A stretch of DNA of 41,377 nt from Planctomycetia bacterium (GTDB taxonomy: Bacteria > Planctomycetota > Planctomycetia > Pirellulales > Thermoguttaceae), in contig JAUNBK010000027.1 of assembly GCA_030527105.1 (NCBI GenBank), positions 1 to 41,377 of the forward strand, read 5' to 3'. The notes beneath the pieces are model-generated. The model ran no database searches, was not told where the DNA came from, and saw only the letters and a program-made list of their open reading frames with translations. The stretch's first letter is position 1; each line of letters starts with the position of its first letter. This document shows, one piece after another, positions 7,682 through 16,871 of this stretch. The position numbers were made by a program, and so were the translations under genes.

Positions 7682-8542
7682 TTATGAAAAGATGGCGTTG
7701 TCGATGAGCCGAGTCGCACCTGCGCGCACGGCAAGGAGAACCGCGACCGGGAGCGTCAGCGTTTCGCTCTGCTCCTCGAGCGTCTCGGGATGAACCAACT
7801 TGATGTACTCCACCGTTTGTTGCGGCACCGATTCGATGATACTTTGAATATTTTGTTTAATGGCGGAACAGGATCGCTCGCCTGCGCGAATTTCACGTTC
7901 GGCACCTTGGAGACTTTGGAAGAGCGTCGCTGCGTTTTTTTTCGCGTCTGGCGAAAGGTATTGATTTCTCGAACTGAGCGCCAATCCGCTCGACTCGCGC
8001 ACGATGGGACAAACGACGATTTCGATCGGAACGTCCAAATCTCGCACCATTTGTTCGATAACGCGCGCTTGTTGGAAATCTTTTTGTCCAAAAAAGGCGC
8101 AATCCGCAGACGACAACAAAAAGAGCTTGAGCACAACGGTCGCGACACCGCGAAAGTGCGTGGGTCTCGCGACACCCTCAAGCGGAAGCGCGACGCCACC
8201 CGTGACGACGTACGTGTCGAACCCCTCCGGGTACATCTCCGCTGGCGAGGGAGCAAACACCACAATATTGGCGTTCGAATTGAGGTGAGCAAGTCGCGCT
8301 AAATCCGACTCGAGCGTGCGTGGGTATTTGTCAAAATCCTCGTTTGGCGCAAATTGTGTCGGATTGACAAAGATAGAAACGATTGCACAATCGCACTTCT
8401 TGAGCGCGGCGTCGACGAGCGACAAATGCCCCTCGTGAAGCGCGCCCATGGTGGGGACCAGCCCGATTTTGAGCGCGTTCGTGCGACATTGCGCCGTCCA
8501 TTGCTTTAACTCCCGACGAGAGGAAAAAACTTTTGGCGTCAT
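7682..8542 (-). CDS. panC: Pantothenate synthetase
   Basis: PanC joins pantoate and β-alanine with ATP to make pantothenate, the precursor of coenzyme A. The 286-residue product shows the nucleotidyl-transferase motif VPTMGALHEGHLSLV, VSIFVNPTQFAPNEDFDKYP, FFGQKDFQQ and ALSSRNQYLS. I place the start at ATG 8542, where AAGGGAG lies ten bases upstream and homology begins. The longer open frame to 8596 would overlap the kinase stop. It sits in a leftward operon, kinase - panC - lgt, with gaps of 50 and 12 bases. panB and panD are not in the window. Confidence 0.93.
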   Translation of the reverse strand: MTPKVFSSRRELKQWTAQCRTNALKIGLVPTMGALHEGHLSLVDAALKKCDCAIVSIFVNPTQFAPNEDFDKYPRTLESDLARLAHLNSNANIVVFAPSPAEMYPEGFDTYVVTGGVALPLEGVARPTHFRGVATVVLKLFLLSSADCAFFGQKDFQQARVIEQMVRDLDVPIEIVVCPIVRESSGLALSSRNQYLSPDAKKNAATLFQSLQGAEREIRAGERSCSAIKQNIQSIIESVPQQTVEYIKLVHPETLEEQSETLTLPVAVLLAVRAGATRLIDNAIFS

Positions 8543-8592
8543 GAAAAAAAGCTCCCTTGAAATTATAACCATTTTACGCGAGGTAAAAAATG

Positions 8593-11208
8593 TCACATTG
8601 CGGAATTCGCACGAATCGCCTGCGCGGCATCCTCGTGTCGCTGCGCGTCTCGAGAACGTTTTGCCTTTCGGAAGATGCTCGCCAAATTCGTGTGGTACTC
8701 AATGTGATTTCGTTTGTTTGGGTCCTCTTGCAAGAGACGCTCATAGTCGCTTTTCGCTTCGACGTATCGTTCCAGGCGGAGAGAGCACTTCGCACGAAGT
8801 CGGCGTACCTCCACGTTTTGCGGCAAATAGGTGAGCACCGTGGAAAAATCTTTCCATGCTTGATCCACTACGTTTTGCCTGAGATAAATCTGCCCCCTCA
8901 GGGAAAGCGCCTCGTTATTCTCTGGGGCAAGATCAAGCGCCACTTCAATTTGCTCGAGCGCGATATCGTTTTGATTCATCCCAAAATACGTGTGCGCTCT
9001 TTGATAATACACTTGCACGTTCTTGGGGTTGATTCTCTCCACTTTCGCGAAATTGTCGAGCGCCTGCTGCGTCTCCCTGAAGACATCGCGAAGAAAAACG
9101 CCTTGGTAAATCAAGGCGAATTCGTCAGAGGGATCCATTTCCAACGCTTTCGCGAAGTCGTTTTTCGCGCGTTCGAACGGCTTCTCCATCGGATTCACGG
9201 AGGGATTTCGAAAATAAGCATACCCTCGACACGCGTAATTTCGCGCATTGTCCGGTTCCAACGTTATCAACTTCTCATAATCGGCAAGTGCTTGGGTGTA
9301 GTACGCATTTTTGTTTGTTGTGCGGCAGAGTTCACTCTGCGCCATCGCTCTTTGGCGGAGCACCTCGCGATTCTCCGGTTCCTCCTCCAGAATCATCGAC
9401 GCCTGTTCCACCGCCTGCAAATAATCCTGACCCTCCATGCAAAAGCGCAGAAGCGACTTCCGAAGCTCCAAATCGTTCGGCATACGACGAATCAACGCTT
9501 GGCACCCTTTTCGAGCAGAATTCCAATGTCCGGTTTTTTCCGACGCCTCGACAAATTTTTGCGTGAGTTGCACGTCTTCCGGGCACTCGCTTCCCTCCGC
9601 AAGCGCAGAAAACAAGGACTCCAACAAAGGATATGCTGCATCGTAATCTCCCGAGTCCGCCTTCGAAAACGCCTCTGCATAGCGCGCGTCCAGCGACGCA
9701 CTCTCCCTCTCGGCTTGCGACGTGGCAGAGTCAGCGTCTTCCGACCCTTCCAACTCGTCTTGCGGCGGCTCCTCTTCCTTCACGCTCGAGGAATCCTCTT
9801 CGTCTTTCGCCTCGTTCTCTATTTCGCGACTCGACTCGTGCAAATCCTCTTTTGACTCTTTTTCTGCAGCACCTTCATCCGTAGCTGGAGCGTCTTCGAC
9901 CGTCTCCGTCGTGGAATCTTCCGAGTCCTCCTTTGATGAATCGGCGTCCCCCGACGTTTTGTCTGGTGTTTCGCCAGAAGTTTCGTCAGAAGTTACGCCA
10001 GAACCCGGCGCTGCGTCGTCTTGCCCTGCGCCACTCGCCAAGTCGTCGGATCCTGCGGCGTCGGCAGGATCATTCTGCGCAACCTGTGGGTTTCGCGCGA
10101 CTTGATCGTCTTGCGGTTCACAAGATGGTATACCACCGAGGAAATAAAGGCTCCCCACCCCCGCCACGAGGAAAAAAGCGACCAAAACAATTGCGGGGAG
10201 AATCCATTTCGAACGCGGCGCGGTCGTCGGCTCAGCCTGCAACACTTTTTCGTCAGAAACGTCTGTGAGGGAAGGATCTTCAAGCGCTCGGATGAATTCC
10301 GAGCACGAAGAGAATCTTTCTCTGCGATTTTTCGACAGCGCGCGCAGAATCGCTCTGTTGGTATAATCCGAGAGTCCTTCAATGGGGGATGGGTCTTTGT
10401 TGAGGATTTGGAAGCCGAGGACTTGGATGTTCGTCGCAACAAACGGCAGGCGCCCGGCGAGAAGCTCATAAACCACGGCGGCGAGCGAAAATTGATCCGT
10501 CATTCCGTCTTGAAATTCCCCACTCCACTGCTCTGGAGACATGTAGGGGAGCGTGCCGGACGTGTCGAACTGGGTCTGAGTATTTGCCGCGACGCTGGTT
10601 TGAAGATCCGCGACAAGTCCAAAGTCGATAAGCTGCGCACCATCCGCTTCCTCGCGACTGATGAGGATATTCTGCGGTTTGACGTCGCGATGAAGGACTT
10701 TTTTGGAGTGAGAATAATCGAGCGCCTGCGCAATGGGGAGCAGAAGTCGAGTGACTTCGGAGACGGGGAATTCTGCGTGTTGTTTAAAATACTCCTCGCG
10801 ATATTCTTGGAGCATCATTCCGTCGATGAACTTCATGATGATAATCGTCCCGTGTTCTGGATCGTTCTTCATCCCATAAAGCGGACAGATGTGCTGGTGC
10901 TGTAGACCATGGATTTTGTGGAACATTCCTTTGACACGCGCCAGCTCCTCCTCGACGTTCTGAATGTTGGAGGCAATGGTCTTAATGACGACTTGTCGCA
11001 GAGGTTTTCCCTCGTAGACTTCATCGGCTTTCCACACTTCGCCCATTCCGCCCCTTCCAAGACGTGCCGTGAGAACATAGATATCACACAGGACGTCCCC
11101 GACGACCAGTTGATTTTTAGGCGCCTCAATCTCATGAGGATTTCCACTTCCACTAAAAACGACCGTCTCGTAGATGGAGTGTCCATCCGATTTCCCATCT
11201 TGATCCAT
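8593..11208 (-). CDS. Membrane Ser/Thr protein kinase with C-terminal TPR repeats
   Basis: An 871-residue Hanks-type kinase. Glycine loop LGRGGMGEVWKA is at 50-61, Lys in VVIKTI at 76, HRDVKPQNIL at 173-182, DFGLVAD at 195-201 and GTLPYMSPEQW near 218-228, so the catalytic residues are present. A transmembrane helix (about 335-358) follows, then a very acidic Ser/Asp/Glu-rich linker (about 365-510), and tandem TPR-like repeats to the C-terminus. With the kinase inside, the TPR half is outside the cytoplasmic membrane. ATG 11208 is preceded by GGGGAGG. Such kinase-TPR fusions are abundant in planctomycetes. Its signal is unknown, and the downstream panC and lgt do not suggest one. Confidence 0.92.
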   Translation of the reverse strand: MDQDGKSDGHSIYETVVFSGSGNPHEIEAPKNQLVVGDVLCDIYVLTARLGRGGMGEVWKADEVYEGKPLRQVVIKTIASNIQNVEEELARVKGMFHKIHGLQHQHICPLYGMKNDPEHGTIIIMKFIDGMMLQEYREEYFKQHAEFPVSEVTRLLLPIAQALDYSHSKKVLHRDVKPQNILISREEADGAQLIDFGLVADLQTSVAANTQTQFDTSGTLPYMSPEQWSGEFQDGMTDQFSLAAVVYELLAGRLPFVATNIQVLGFQILNKDPSPIEGLSDYTNRAILRALSKNRRERFSSCSEFIRALEDPSLTDVSDEKVLQAEPTTAPRSKWILPAIVLVAFFLVAGVGSLYFLGGIPSCEPQDDQVARNPQVAQNDPADAAGSDDLASGAGQDDAAPGSGVTSDETSGETPDKTSGDADSSKEDSEDSTTETVEDAPATDEGAAEKESKEDLHESSREIENEAKDEEDSSSVKEEEPPQDELEGSEDADSATSQAERESASLDARYAEAFSKADSGDYDAAYPLLESLFSALAEGSECPEDVQLTQKFVEASEKTGHWNSARKGCQALIRRMPNDLELRKSLLRFCMEGQDYLQAVEQASMILEEEPENREVLRQRAMAQSELCRTTNKNAYYTQALADYEKLITLEPDNARNYACRGYAYFRNPSVNPMEKPFERAKNDFAKALEMDPSDEFALIYQGVFLRDVFRETQQALDNFAKVERINPKNVQVYYQRAHTYFGMNQNDIALEQIEVALDLAPENNEALSLRGQIYLRQNVVDQAWKDFSTVLTYLPQNVEVRRLRAKCSLRLERYVEAKSDYERLLQEDPNKRNHIEYHTNLASIFRKAKRSRDAQRHEDAAQAIRANSAM

Positions 11209-11250
11209 ACGCTCGCCTCCCCTTTAGAGCTCTTGCCTTATTCCCGAACT

Positions 11251-11360
11251 TTTATACTCAATACTCGAAAACACACCTCTCACGACACATCGTGACGAGT
11301 TGTGCGCGGCTCCAGCAGCGGACTGCGCAATGGAATTCCACGCAGAGTTGCAGTAATTAT
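11251..11360 (-). repeat. Palindromic repeat family R1, strongly decayed copy 8
   Basis: Retains TATACTC at the left, then GTTGTGCGCGGCTCCAGCAG, CGGACTGCGCAATGGAATTCC, and a CGCAGAGTTGCAGTAATTAT end that corresponds to CGCGAAGTATTATA. The position-by-position order matches other copies, but identity is low. Confidence 0.4.
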
Positions 11361-11486
11361 CGCGAGGAGCGGTCTTTTTTCTCACTCGCGACTCACACTC
11401 CCCCCTATTTTAGCAAAGTCGGGGCGTCCTTGCAAGGGCTACCACCTAAAATTTTGCTTTTTTTCGATAATTCTGTCTAAAACCTC

Positions 11487-11515
11487 TTGAAAGAATCGTG
11501 TAATGATGTTATATT
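11487..11515 (+). promoter_or_regulatory. Sigma70-type promoter of the aldose epimerase gene
   Basis: TTGAAA (11487-11492), 17-bp spacer, TATATT (11510-11515), 45 bases upstream of the start codon. Confidence 0.65.
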
Positions 11516-11559
11516 AGGGAGAGTTTGAGTTTTTTCCAATTAATACAAAAGGAGTTTTT

Positions 11560-12717
11560 ATGAGCAAAATACCTGGTTTCATGATGAGTTTTGCGCTTCT
11601 TGCCGCTCTCTCTGCGAATGCGGAAGAGGTCGTGTCGTCCATCAAAGTCGAGGCGTGGGGAAAACTTCCCACCGGAGAAGAGGTGCAACTATACACTCTC
11701 GCAAACGAAAAAGGAATGTCCGTCTCGATTTCTAACTACGGCGGACTTATCACTTCGCTCATCGTTCCAGACAAAGATGGCAACCCCGGCGACGTCGTTC
11801 TCGGATTCGACACCCTTGAGGGATACCTCGCGGGCTCTCCCTACTTCGGCGCTCTCGTCGGACGATATGGCAACAGAATCGCAAACGGCGAGTTCGTTAT
11901 TGATGGCACGAAGTATAATGTCACCAAAAACGAAAACGGAATCACGAACATCCACGGTGGAAATGTCGGATTCGACAAGAAAATTTGGACCGTCGAGCCG
12001 GGCGAGAATGAGAAAGCGACTTGGCTCAAACTCTCCCTCGTCTCTCCAGATGGCGAAGAGGGTTTCCCCGGCAATCTCAGCGTCTCCGTGAGCTATATCC
12101 TCCCCAGAGAGCACAACTCGCTCATCGTTCTTTACACGGCGCAGACCGACAAAGCAACGCCCATTAATCTCACGCAGCACTCGTATTTCAACCTCAAGGG
12201 CGCGGGGAATGGCGACATTCTCGATCATATCGTCACGATTGATGCGGACTCCATCACCCCGGTCGACAAAACGCTCATCACAACGGGAGAATTGATGCCA
12301 GTCGAAGGGACTGCGTTCGATTTTCGCACCCCCACCGCGATTGGGAAGCGAATTGATGCGGATGAAGAGCAGATCAAAAACGGTGGCGGATACGACCACA
12401 ACTGGGTGTTGAACATGAGCGAGACGGAACCCGTCACGCGCGCGGCAATCGTCACGGAACCCACGACCGGGCGCAGGTTGGAAGTTTTGACGACGGAACC
12501 CGGCGTGCAGTTCTACTGCGGTAATTTCCTCGACGGTACGCTCAAAGGCAAGGGTGGCAAGGTCTATGGCAAACGCTATGGATTCTGCCTCGAGACGCAG
12601 CATTTCCCCAACTCGCCGAACATCGCGGCTTTCCCCAGCACGATTCTTCGACCGGGTCAGGAATATAAAACCGCAACAGTATTTCGTTTTTTGGTTGAGG
12701 GACAAACTGAGAAATAG
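11560..12717 (+). CDS. Exported aldose 1-epimerase (galactose mutarotase)
   Basis: A 385-residue GalM-type protein that interconverts α and β anomers of hexoses. It shows ISNYGGLITSLIVPDKDG, VGRYGNRIANG, the NIHGG substrate loop, the catalytic histidine region NLTQHSYFNLKG, and the catalytic glutamate in GFCLETQHFPNSPN. A hydrophobic leader ending in ALSANAEE indicates export, so it probably acts on sugars released outside the cytoplasm, perhaps alongside the exported glycosidase at 2230. AAAAGGAG precedes ATG 11560. galE lies 7 kb away in a separate unit. Confidence 0.92.
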   Translation: MSKIPGFMMSFALLAALSANAEEVVSSIKVEAWGKLPTGEEVQLYTLANEKGMSVSISNYGGLITSLIVPDKDGNPGDVVLGFDTLEGYLAGSPYFGALVGRYGNRIANGEFVIDGTKYNVTKNENGITNIHGGNVGFDKKIWTVEPGENEKATWLKLSLVSPDGEEGFPGNLSVSVSYILPREHNSLIVLYTAQTDKATPINLTQHSYFNLKGAGNGDILDHIVTIDADSITPVDKTLITTGELMPVEGTAFDFRTPTAIGKRIDADEEQIKNGGGYDHNWVLNMSETEPVTRAAIVTEPTTGRRLEVLTTEPGVQFYCGNFLDGTLKGKGGKVYGKRYGFCLETQHFPNSPNIAAFPSTILRPGQEYKTATVFRFLVEGQTEK

Positions 12718-12792
12718 TGTGTCGCTTTGATTTTTCTCGCATCTTCCCCCTCTCGCTGCGCGTGCGTGTGTGAGTGGGGGAATTTCCTCTTT

Positions 12793-15306
12793 ATGATTCG
12801 TCCTTATTATGCTAATTTATTAGATATGCTAAATTGTGCCCGTTGTCACTCTGGTGTTTCTTCTTCTCGTGCGACGGGAGGGCGCCGTCGTTTGGACCGT
12901 GTTTTCGCGAGTCTGGCGCTTGGCGCGCTCGTCTGGGCACTCGTGAATTGTCTCGCCCCTGCCGACGCTTTTGCGCAACGGCGTTCCAGCGCGCGACAGC
13001 AGCCCGACATCACGCCGAAGATGGTGCAAAACGCGATTTCTGGCGGCGTCGATTATCTCAAATCGCTTCAAAATCGCAGGGGAAATTGGAACGAAGAGGA
13101 AATTCACGTCGGTGGCATCTCATCGTTATGCACGCTCGCTCTTCTGAGCGCTGGCGAGACGCCCGACGATCCGCACGTTGCGAGGGCGCTTGAGTATCTT
13201 CGCTCCGTCGATCCCACCTCGGGACCGGTCGAAAGCACGTACGTTGCCGCGCTCCAAACCATGGTGTTCTGCATGGCGGAGCCGAAACGCGATGCGGGTC
13301 TCATTCGGCGCAACGTCCTTTGGCTCCAAAACACGCAAAAGACCGAGATCAAAGTCGGCGCGTGGGGCTATCCCTACGGCAACGGAGACCCTTCGAACTC
13401 GCAATTCGCCCTCTTGGCGCTCTACGAGGCGGATCGGCTTGGGCTGAGTATCGACCCCAAAGTTTGGCGAAACGCGAGCGTTTATTGGAGCAACACCCAA
13501 AATATTGATGGCTCGTGGACGTACAACTACCTCCCGCCCTCGGTTGGGCAGCAGGCGCCCGGCTCGGGGTCCATGACGTGCGCGGGAATCGTTTCACTCC
13601 TCATTGCGGGGGAGAAGTCGGAACTTGCGGACGCACTCATCCGCAACGGGGAATTTCTCCCCTGCCAGCGACAAAATACCGAAATTTCTCGCCGCCTCAA
13701 CCACGCTCAAAAGTGGATGGCGAAGCATTTTAGCGTCTCGCGCAACCCCGGCAACAAAGATTGGGTACTCTATTATCTCTACGGCTTGGAGAGAATGGGA
13801 CGTATGACGGAGCAGCGCTTCATTGGCGGGCACGATTGGTATCGTGAGGGCGTTGCGGAACTTTTGCGGCTATCCAAAACTGCCGAGCGGCGCGACCGTG
13901 TTCTCGTGTATTGGAAGGGGGCGTCGTCGAGCGAAATGATGGAGCCGATCGCAACGTCGCTCGCGCTCCTTTTCCTCTCGAAGGGGAGATATCCCGTCCT
14001 TCTCACGAAGGTGCAATTCACACAGGAGACGGAGGATTGGAACAATCATCGTCACGACATCCACAATCTTGCGCGCTACACGGAGGATGCGTGGAAGAAA
14101 TACGTCACGACGCAAAATGTGGATTTGGAGACAGCGACGACGGAAGATTTGCTCCTCTCGCCCGTCCTTTTCTTCTCGGGCACGCAGAGTCCTCTCCCGA
14201 AGGATGCGGCGCAGCGCAAAGCGTTTGGCAAGAAGCTGCGCGATTATGTGGATCGAGGCGGATTTATCCTGGCGGAGGCGGCGGCGCCTGGCGGATCCTT
14301 CGAGCGAGGGTTTCGCGAGTTGCTCCGAGAAATCTTCCCCGAAAAAGAGCATCGTTTGTATCCAATGCCGCCCGAACACCCCATCTGGCGCGCGGAGAAA
14401 ACGATTCAACCGCGCTTCATGCGTCCGATTTATTGCATGGATTATGGGTGTCGCACGTGTGTGGTCTTTGTGACTTCGGATCCGAAAAAGCCGCGCCCCT
14501 CGCTCTCTTGTTTGTGGGAGTTGGCGCCAGAAGCTCGACCCTCCGCGCCGCATAACGAGATCGTGAAAGACGAAATTCGCGCGGGATTAAGCCTCGGACT
14601 CAACATTCTCGCTTACGCCACCGACCGAACTCTCAAGACGAAAGAGGAGAGTTTTCTCGCGCAGCAAGCCGAAACGCCTGCCGACTCGCCCGTCCAACGT
14701 GGACGCCTCGCGATTGCCAACCTCCAGCACGGTGGCGGGTGCGAAGCGGCTCCAAAAGCGTTGCGGAACCTGCTTCTCAAAGCCTCCGACGCCCTCCACA
14801 CCAAGTCGGGCGTCCTTGCCGAGACCGTGTCGATTGCGTCCGACAGGATTTTCGACTTCCCCATTCTCTTCATGCAGGGGCGTTATGATTTTCGACTCAC
14901 GCGTGCGGAGAGGGTGCAGCTGCGCGCGTATTTGGATCGTGGCGGGCTGCTTTTCGTGAATTCGATTTGCGCCTCGCCCGCGTTCGACGCCGCATTTCGT
15001 CGCGAGATGGCGGAGATTTGCCCCGACGCGTCGCTTCGAGCCATTCCTCTCGACGATCCGCTCTACACGAACGCGCTGGGGGGATTCGATTTGCGCGGAA
15101 TTCGAACCCGTCGAGCAGAGAGCGGCACGACGGCGCAACCCATCCAACTCGAGGGCGCGCTCATCAACGACCGCTGGGGCGTCATTTATTCCTCGTGGGA
15201 CCTCAGCTGCGCCTTGGAGGACTTCAACTCGATGAATTGTCGAGGATACTCCACCGATGATGCCGCCAAAATCGGCGTCAACGTGATACTGTACGCGTTT
15301 TACTAA
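12793..15306 (+). CDS. Exported protein with prenyltransferase-like repeats and DUF4159 domains
   Basis: An 837-residue protein. After a long N-terminal tail, a signal segment (VFASLALGALVWALVN…ADAFAQ) leads to α/α-barrel-like repeats (about 75-370). Examples are ISGGVDYLKSLQNRRGNW, FALLALYEADRLG and SMTCAGIVSLL. The C-terminal half has two flavodoxin-like segments of DUF4159 type, each with a YVDRGGFILAEA or YLDRGGLLFVNS motif. This architecture is common in planctomycetes; its function is unknown. ATG 12793 is uncertain: ATG 12826 and the frame start 12727 are alternatives, none with a strong ribosome site. The stop is followed immediately by R1 copy 7. Confidence 0.8.
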   Translation: MIRPYYANLLDMLNCARCHSGVSSSRATGGRRRLDRVFASLALGALVWALVNCLAPADAFAQRRSSARQQPDITPKMVQNAISGGVDYLKSLQNRRGNWNEEEIHVGGISSLCTLALLSAGETPDDPHVARALEYLRSVDPTSGPVESTYVAALQTMVFCMAEPKRDAGLIRRNVLWLQNTQKTEIKVGAWGYPYGNGDPSNSQFALLALYEADRLGLSIDPKVWRNASVYWSNTQNIDGSWTYNYLPPSVGQQAPGSGSMTCAGIVSLLIAGEKSELADALIRNGEFLPCQRQNTEISRRLNHAQKWMAKHFSVSRNPGNKDWVLYYLYGLERMGRMTEQRFIGGHDWYREGVAELLRLSKTAERRDRVLVYWKGASSSEMMEPIATSLALLFLSKGRYPVLLTKVQFTQETEDWNNHRHDIHNLARYTEDAWKKYVTTQNVDLETATTEDLLLSPVLFFSGTQSPLPKDAAQRKAFGKKLRDYVDRGGFILAEAAAPGGSFERGFRELLREIFPEKEHRLYPMPPEHPIWRAEKTIQPRFMRPIYCMDYGCRTCVVFVTSDPKKPRPSLSCLWELAPEARPSAPHNEIVKDEIRAGLSLGLNILAYATDRTLKTKEESFLAQQAETPADSPVQRGRLAIANLQHGGGCEAAPKALRNLLLKASDALHTKSGVLAETVSIASDRIFDFPILFMQGRYDFRLTRAERVQLRAYLDRGGLLFVNSICASPAFDAAFRREMAEICPDASLRAIPLDDPLYTNALGGFDLRGIRTRRAESGTTAQPIQLEGALINDRWGVIYSSWDLSCALEDFNSMNCRGYSTDDAAKIGVNVILYAFY

Positions 15307-15307
15307 C

Positions 15308-15384
15308 AGGCGAGACGCTTGGCGAGACGCTTGGCGCATATCCGACGGCGGGCGGAATCGGAATTCTTAACGCGAAGTATTATT
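15308..15384 (-). repeat. Palindromic repeat family R1 (MITE-like), partial copy 7
   Basis: Keeps GACGCTTGGCG (tandemly doubled), ATCCGACGGCGGGCGGAATC and AATTCTTAACGCGAAGTATT. It lies between two convergent stops. On the minus strand the sequence ACTTCGCGTTAA encodes the last three residues (TSR) and the stop of pstS. Confidence 0.7.
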
Positions 15385-16452
15385 GATCGATTCCAGAATT
15401 TTTTCCGCGACTTCTTGCGGAATGGGGACGTAATGCAATTTGAGCGCGGAGGTGCCTCCCGACTCGAAGCACCATTGGAAGTACGCTTTGAGGTCGGCAA
15501 GTTTTTCCTCAGGCGTGTCGCTGCGCACTAAAATATACGTGACGCCAACGATCGTCCACGATTTTTCGCCCGGCTGGTTGGAGAGTGGTGTGAGAAATCC
15601 GGGCGCGCTCCAATCGGCATTCGTGGCGGCGGCTTGGAACGTGTCGAGAGACGGGGAAACGATTTTCCCATCCGCGTTTTCGAGGTCGGCACACGCGAGC
15701 TTCGCCTCGACGGCGTAGGTGTATTCCGTGTAGCCGATGCTGCCGGCGATTTTCGAAACGTTGTTGCACACGCCGGGATTTTTCTGCCCGCCGACTCCCA
15801 CCGGCCATTTGACGGAGGCACCCTCGCCCACTTTCTCCTTCCACTCTGGGCTGATGGCGCTCAAGTATTGTGTGAAAAGAAACGTTGTTCCGCTCGAGTC
15901 CGATCGATGCACGATTGTGATCGGCAAGTCGGGCAGCTGAATTTCTGGGTTTAGGGCGACAATCTCCTGCGCGTTCCACTTTTGGATTTTGCCCAAAAAA
16001 ATGTCCGCAAGCGTTTGTTTGTCGAGTTTGATCGTATTCTCGTTGAGATTGGGCAAATTGACGATCACAACGACGCCACCCGTGAGCATGGGGAATTGCT
16101 TCAATCCAAACTCTTCAAGCTCGGCGTTCTGGAGGGGATTGTCCGTTCCGGCAAAATCGATCGTGCCGGACTTGATTTGGCTGATGCCAGCGCCGGAACC
16201 GATGCTTTGATAATTGACTTGGATTTTTGCGTTGGATTGGGAGAATCCATAGCTCCAAGCCTGATAGACCGGAGCGGGGAAGGATGCTCCCGCGCCGTTG
16301 AGAGTCGCGCGAGACGAGGCGGACTCGCTGCAGCCGACCGAGAGCAAAAGCAGAAGCGTGAGCGCTATAATGGTGTGCGCTTTTGTTGGACGCTCTCTTG
16401 TTGAACGCGGTTCCGACGGCAGACGATTTGCTAAAATATTACGCGGAATCAT
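15367..16452 (-). CDS. pstS: Phosphate ABC transporter substrate-binding lipoprotein
   Basis: PstS binds phosphate outside the membrane for the PstCAB importer. The 361-residue precursor has a signal peptide ending in a lipobox (LLLLSVGC) around residue 40. The mature protein shows LNGAGASFPAPVYQAW, NYQSIGSGAGISQI, FAGTDNPL and VHRSDSSGTTFLFTQYLSAI, which line the phosphate site in this family. ATG 16452 has AAGGAG ten bases upstream; the frame runs open much further but has no family match. No pstC, pstA or pstB follows in the window. The C-terminal residues TSR and the stop come from R1 copy 7. A TATACT box (16515-16520, minus strand) may be its -10. Confidence 0.93.
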   Translation of the reverse strand: MIPRNILANRLPSEPRSTRERPTKAHTIIALTLLLLLSVGCSESASSRATLNGAGASFPAPVYQAWSYGFSQSNAKIQVNYQSIGSGAGISQIKSGTIDFAGTDNPLQNAELEEFGLKQFPMLTGGVVVIVNLPNLNENTIKLDKQTLADIFLGKIQKWNAQEIVALNPEIQLPDLPITIVHRSDSSGTTFLFTQYLSAISPEWKEKVGEGASVKWPVGVGGQKNPGVCNNVSKIAGSIGYTEYTYAVEAKLACADLENADGKIVSPSLDTFQAAATNADWSAPGFLTPLSNQPGEKSWTIVGVTYILVRSDTPEEKLADLKAYFQWCFESGGTSALKLHYVPIPQEVAEKILESINNTSR

Positions 16453-16871
16453 AAGGTCTCCTTGTTTTCTTGTGCCCTCAATTTCGAATTGGAGCGGATT
16501 CAAACAACGCGCGTAGTATAGCCGAAAGATGTTTTTTGGATGTGGAGAAATCGTTAGTTTCGTGTTAAAGTTTCTCGTTTTGTATGGATAGGTGAGTAAT
16601 TCTCGCCAAATTGCAATAAAAAAGGGGAAAATTTCTTCCCACCCCCTTGAAAAATTGGGGGAAATGACGCATACTTGTGGTATATGGGAGGGTGTTTTTC
16701 GCCCAGAACCAGAACAAACCGGCACTCCGTTGTCCATATTGGTGCTCAAATGGATTTGGAGTTTCATAAAAAAGTGAGGGGTCGTGGCGCGCAACTCCAA
16801 CGGCGGACTCAGGGCGGAAATTCTAACGCGAAGTACCATAAAACCTTTTGAGGAATTACGAGGATATATAA
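16453..16871. other. Divergent intergenic region, pstS and FGE-like gene
   Basis: Contains the likely pstS -10 box and R1 copy 6 (16764-16843). No gene is supportable; the small open frames have no start signals or recognisable domains. Confidence 0.5.
16764..16843 (-). repeat. Palindromic repeat family R1 (MITE-like), partial copy 6
   Basis: Contains GTCGTGGCGCGCAACTCCAA, CGGCGGACTC, GGCGGAAATTCTAACGCGAA and a GTACCATAAAA edge. It ends 28 bases before the FGE-like start codon, so it lies in that gene's 5' region rather than at a 3' end. Confidence 0.7.

Larger units (their letters stand above)
11209..11559. other. Divergent intergenic region, kinase operon and galM-like gene
   Basis: It holds the decayed R1 copy 8 (about 11251-11360) and the rightward promoter at 11487. 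A possible leftward TATAAA (11251-11256) lies before the kinase. No gene is seen. Confidence 0.5.

Noticed and set aside
8590..9855. 421-codon open frame antisense to the kinase
   Set aside because: It is a codon-bias shadow, rich in Arg and Leu. The kinase on the other strand has clear catalytic motifs and TPRs.
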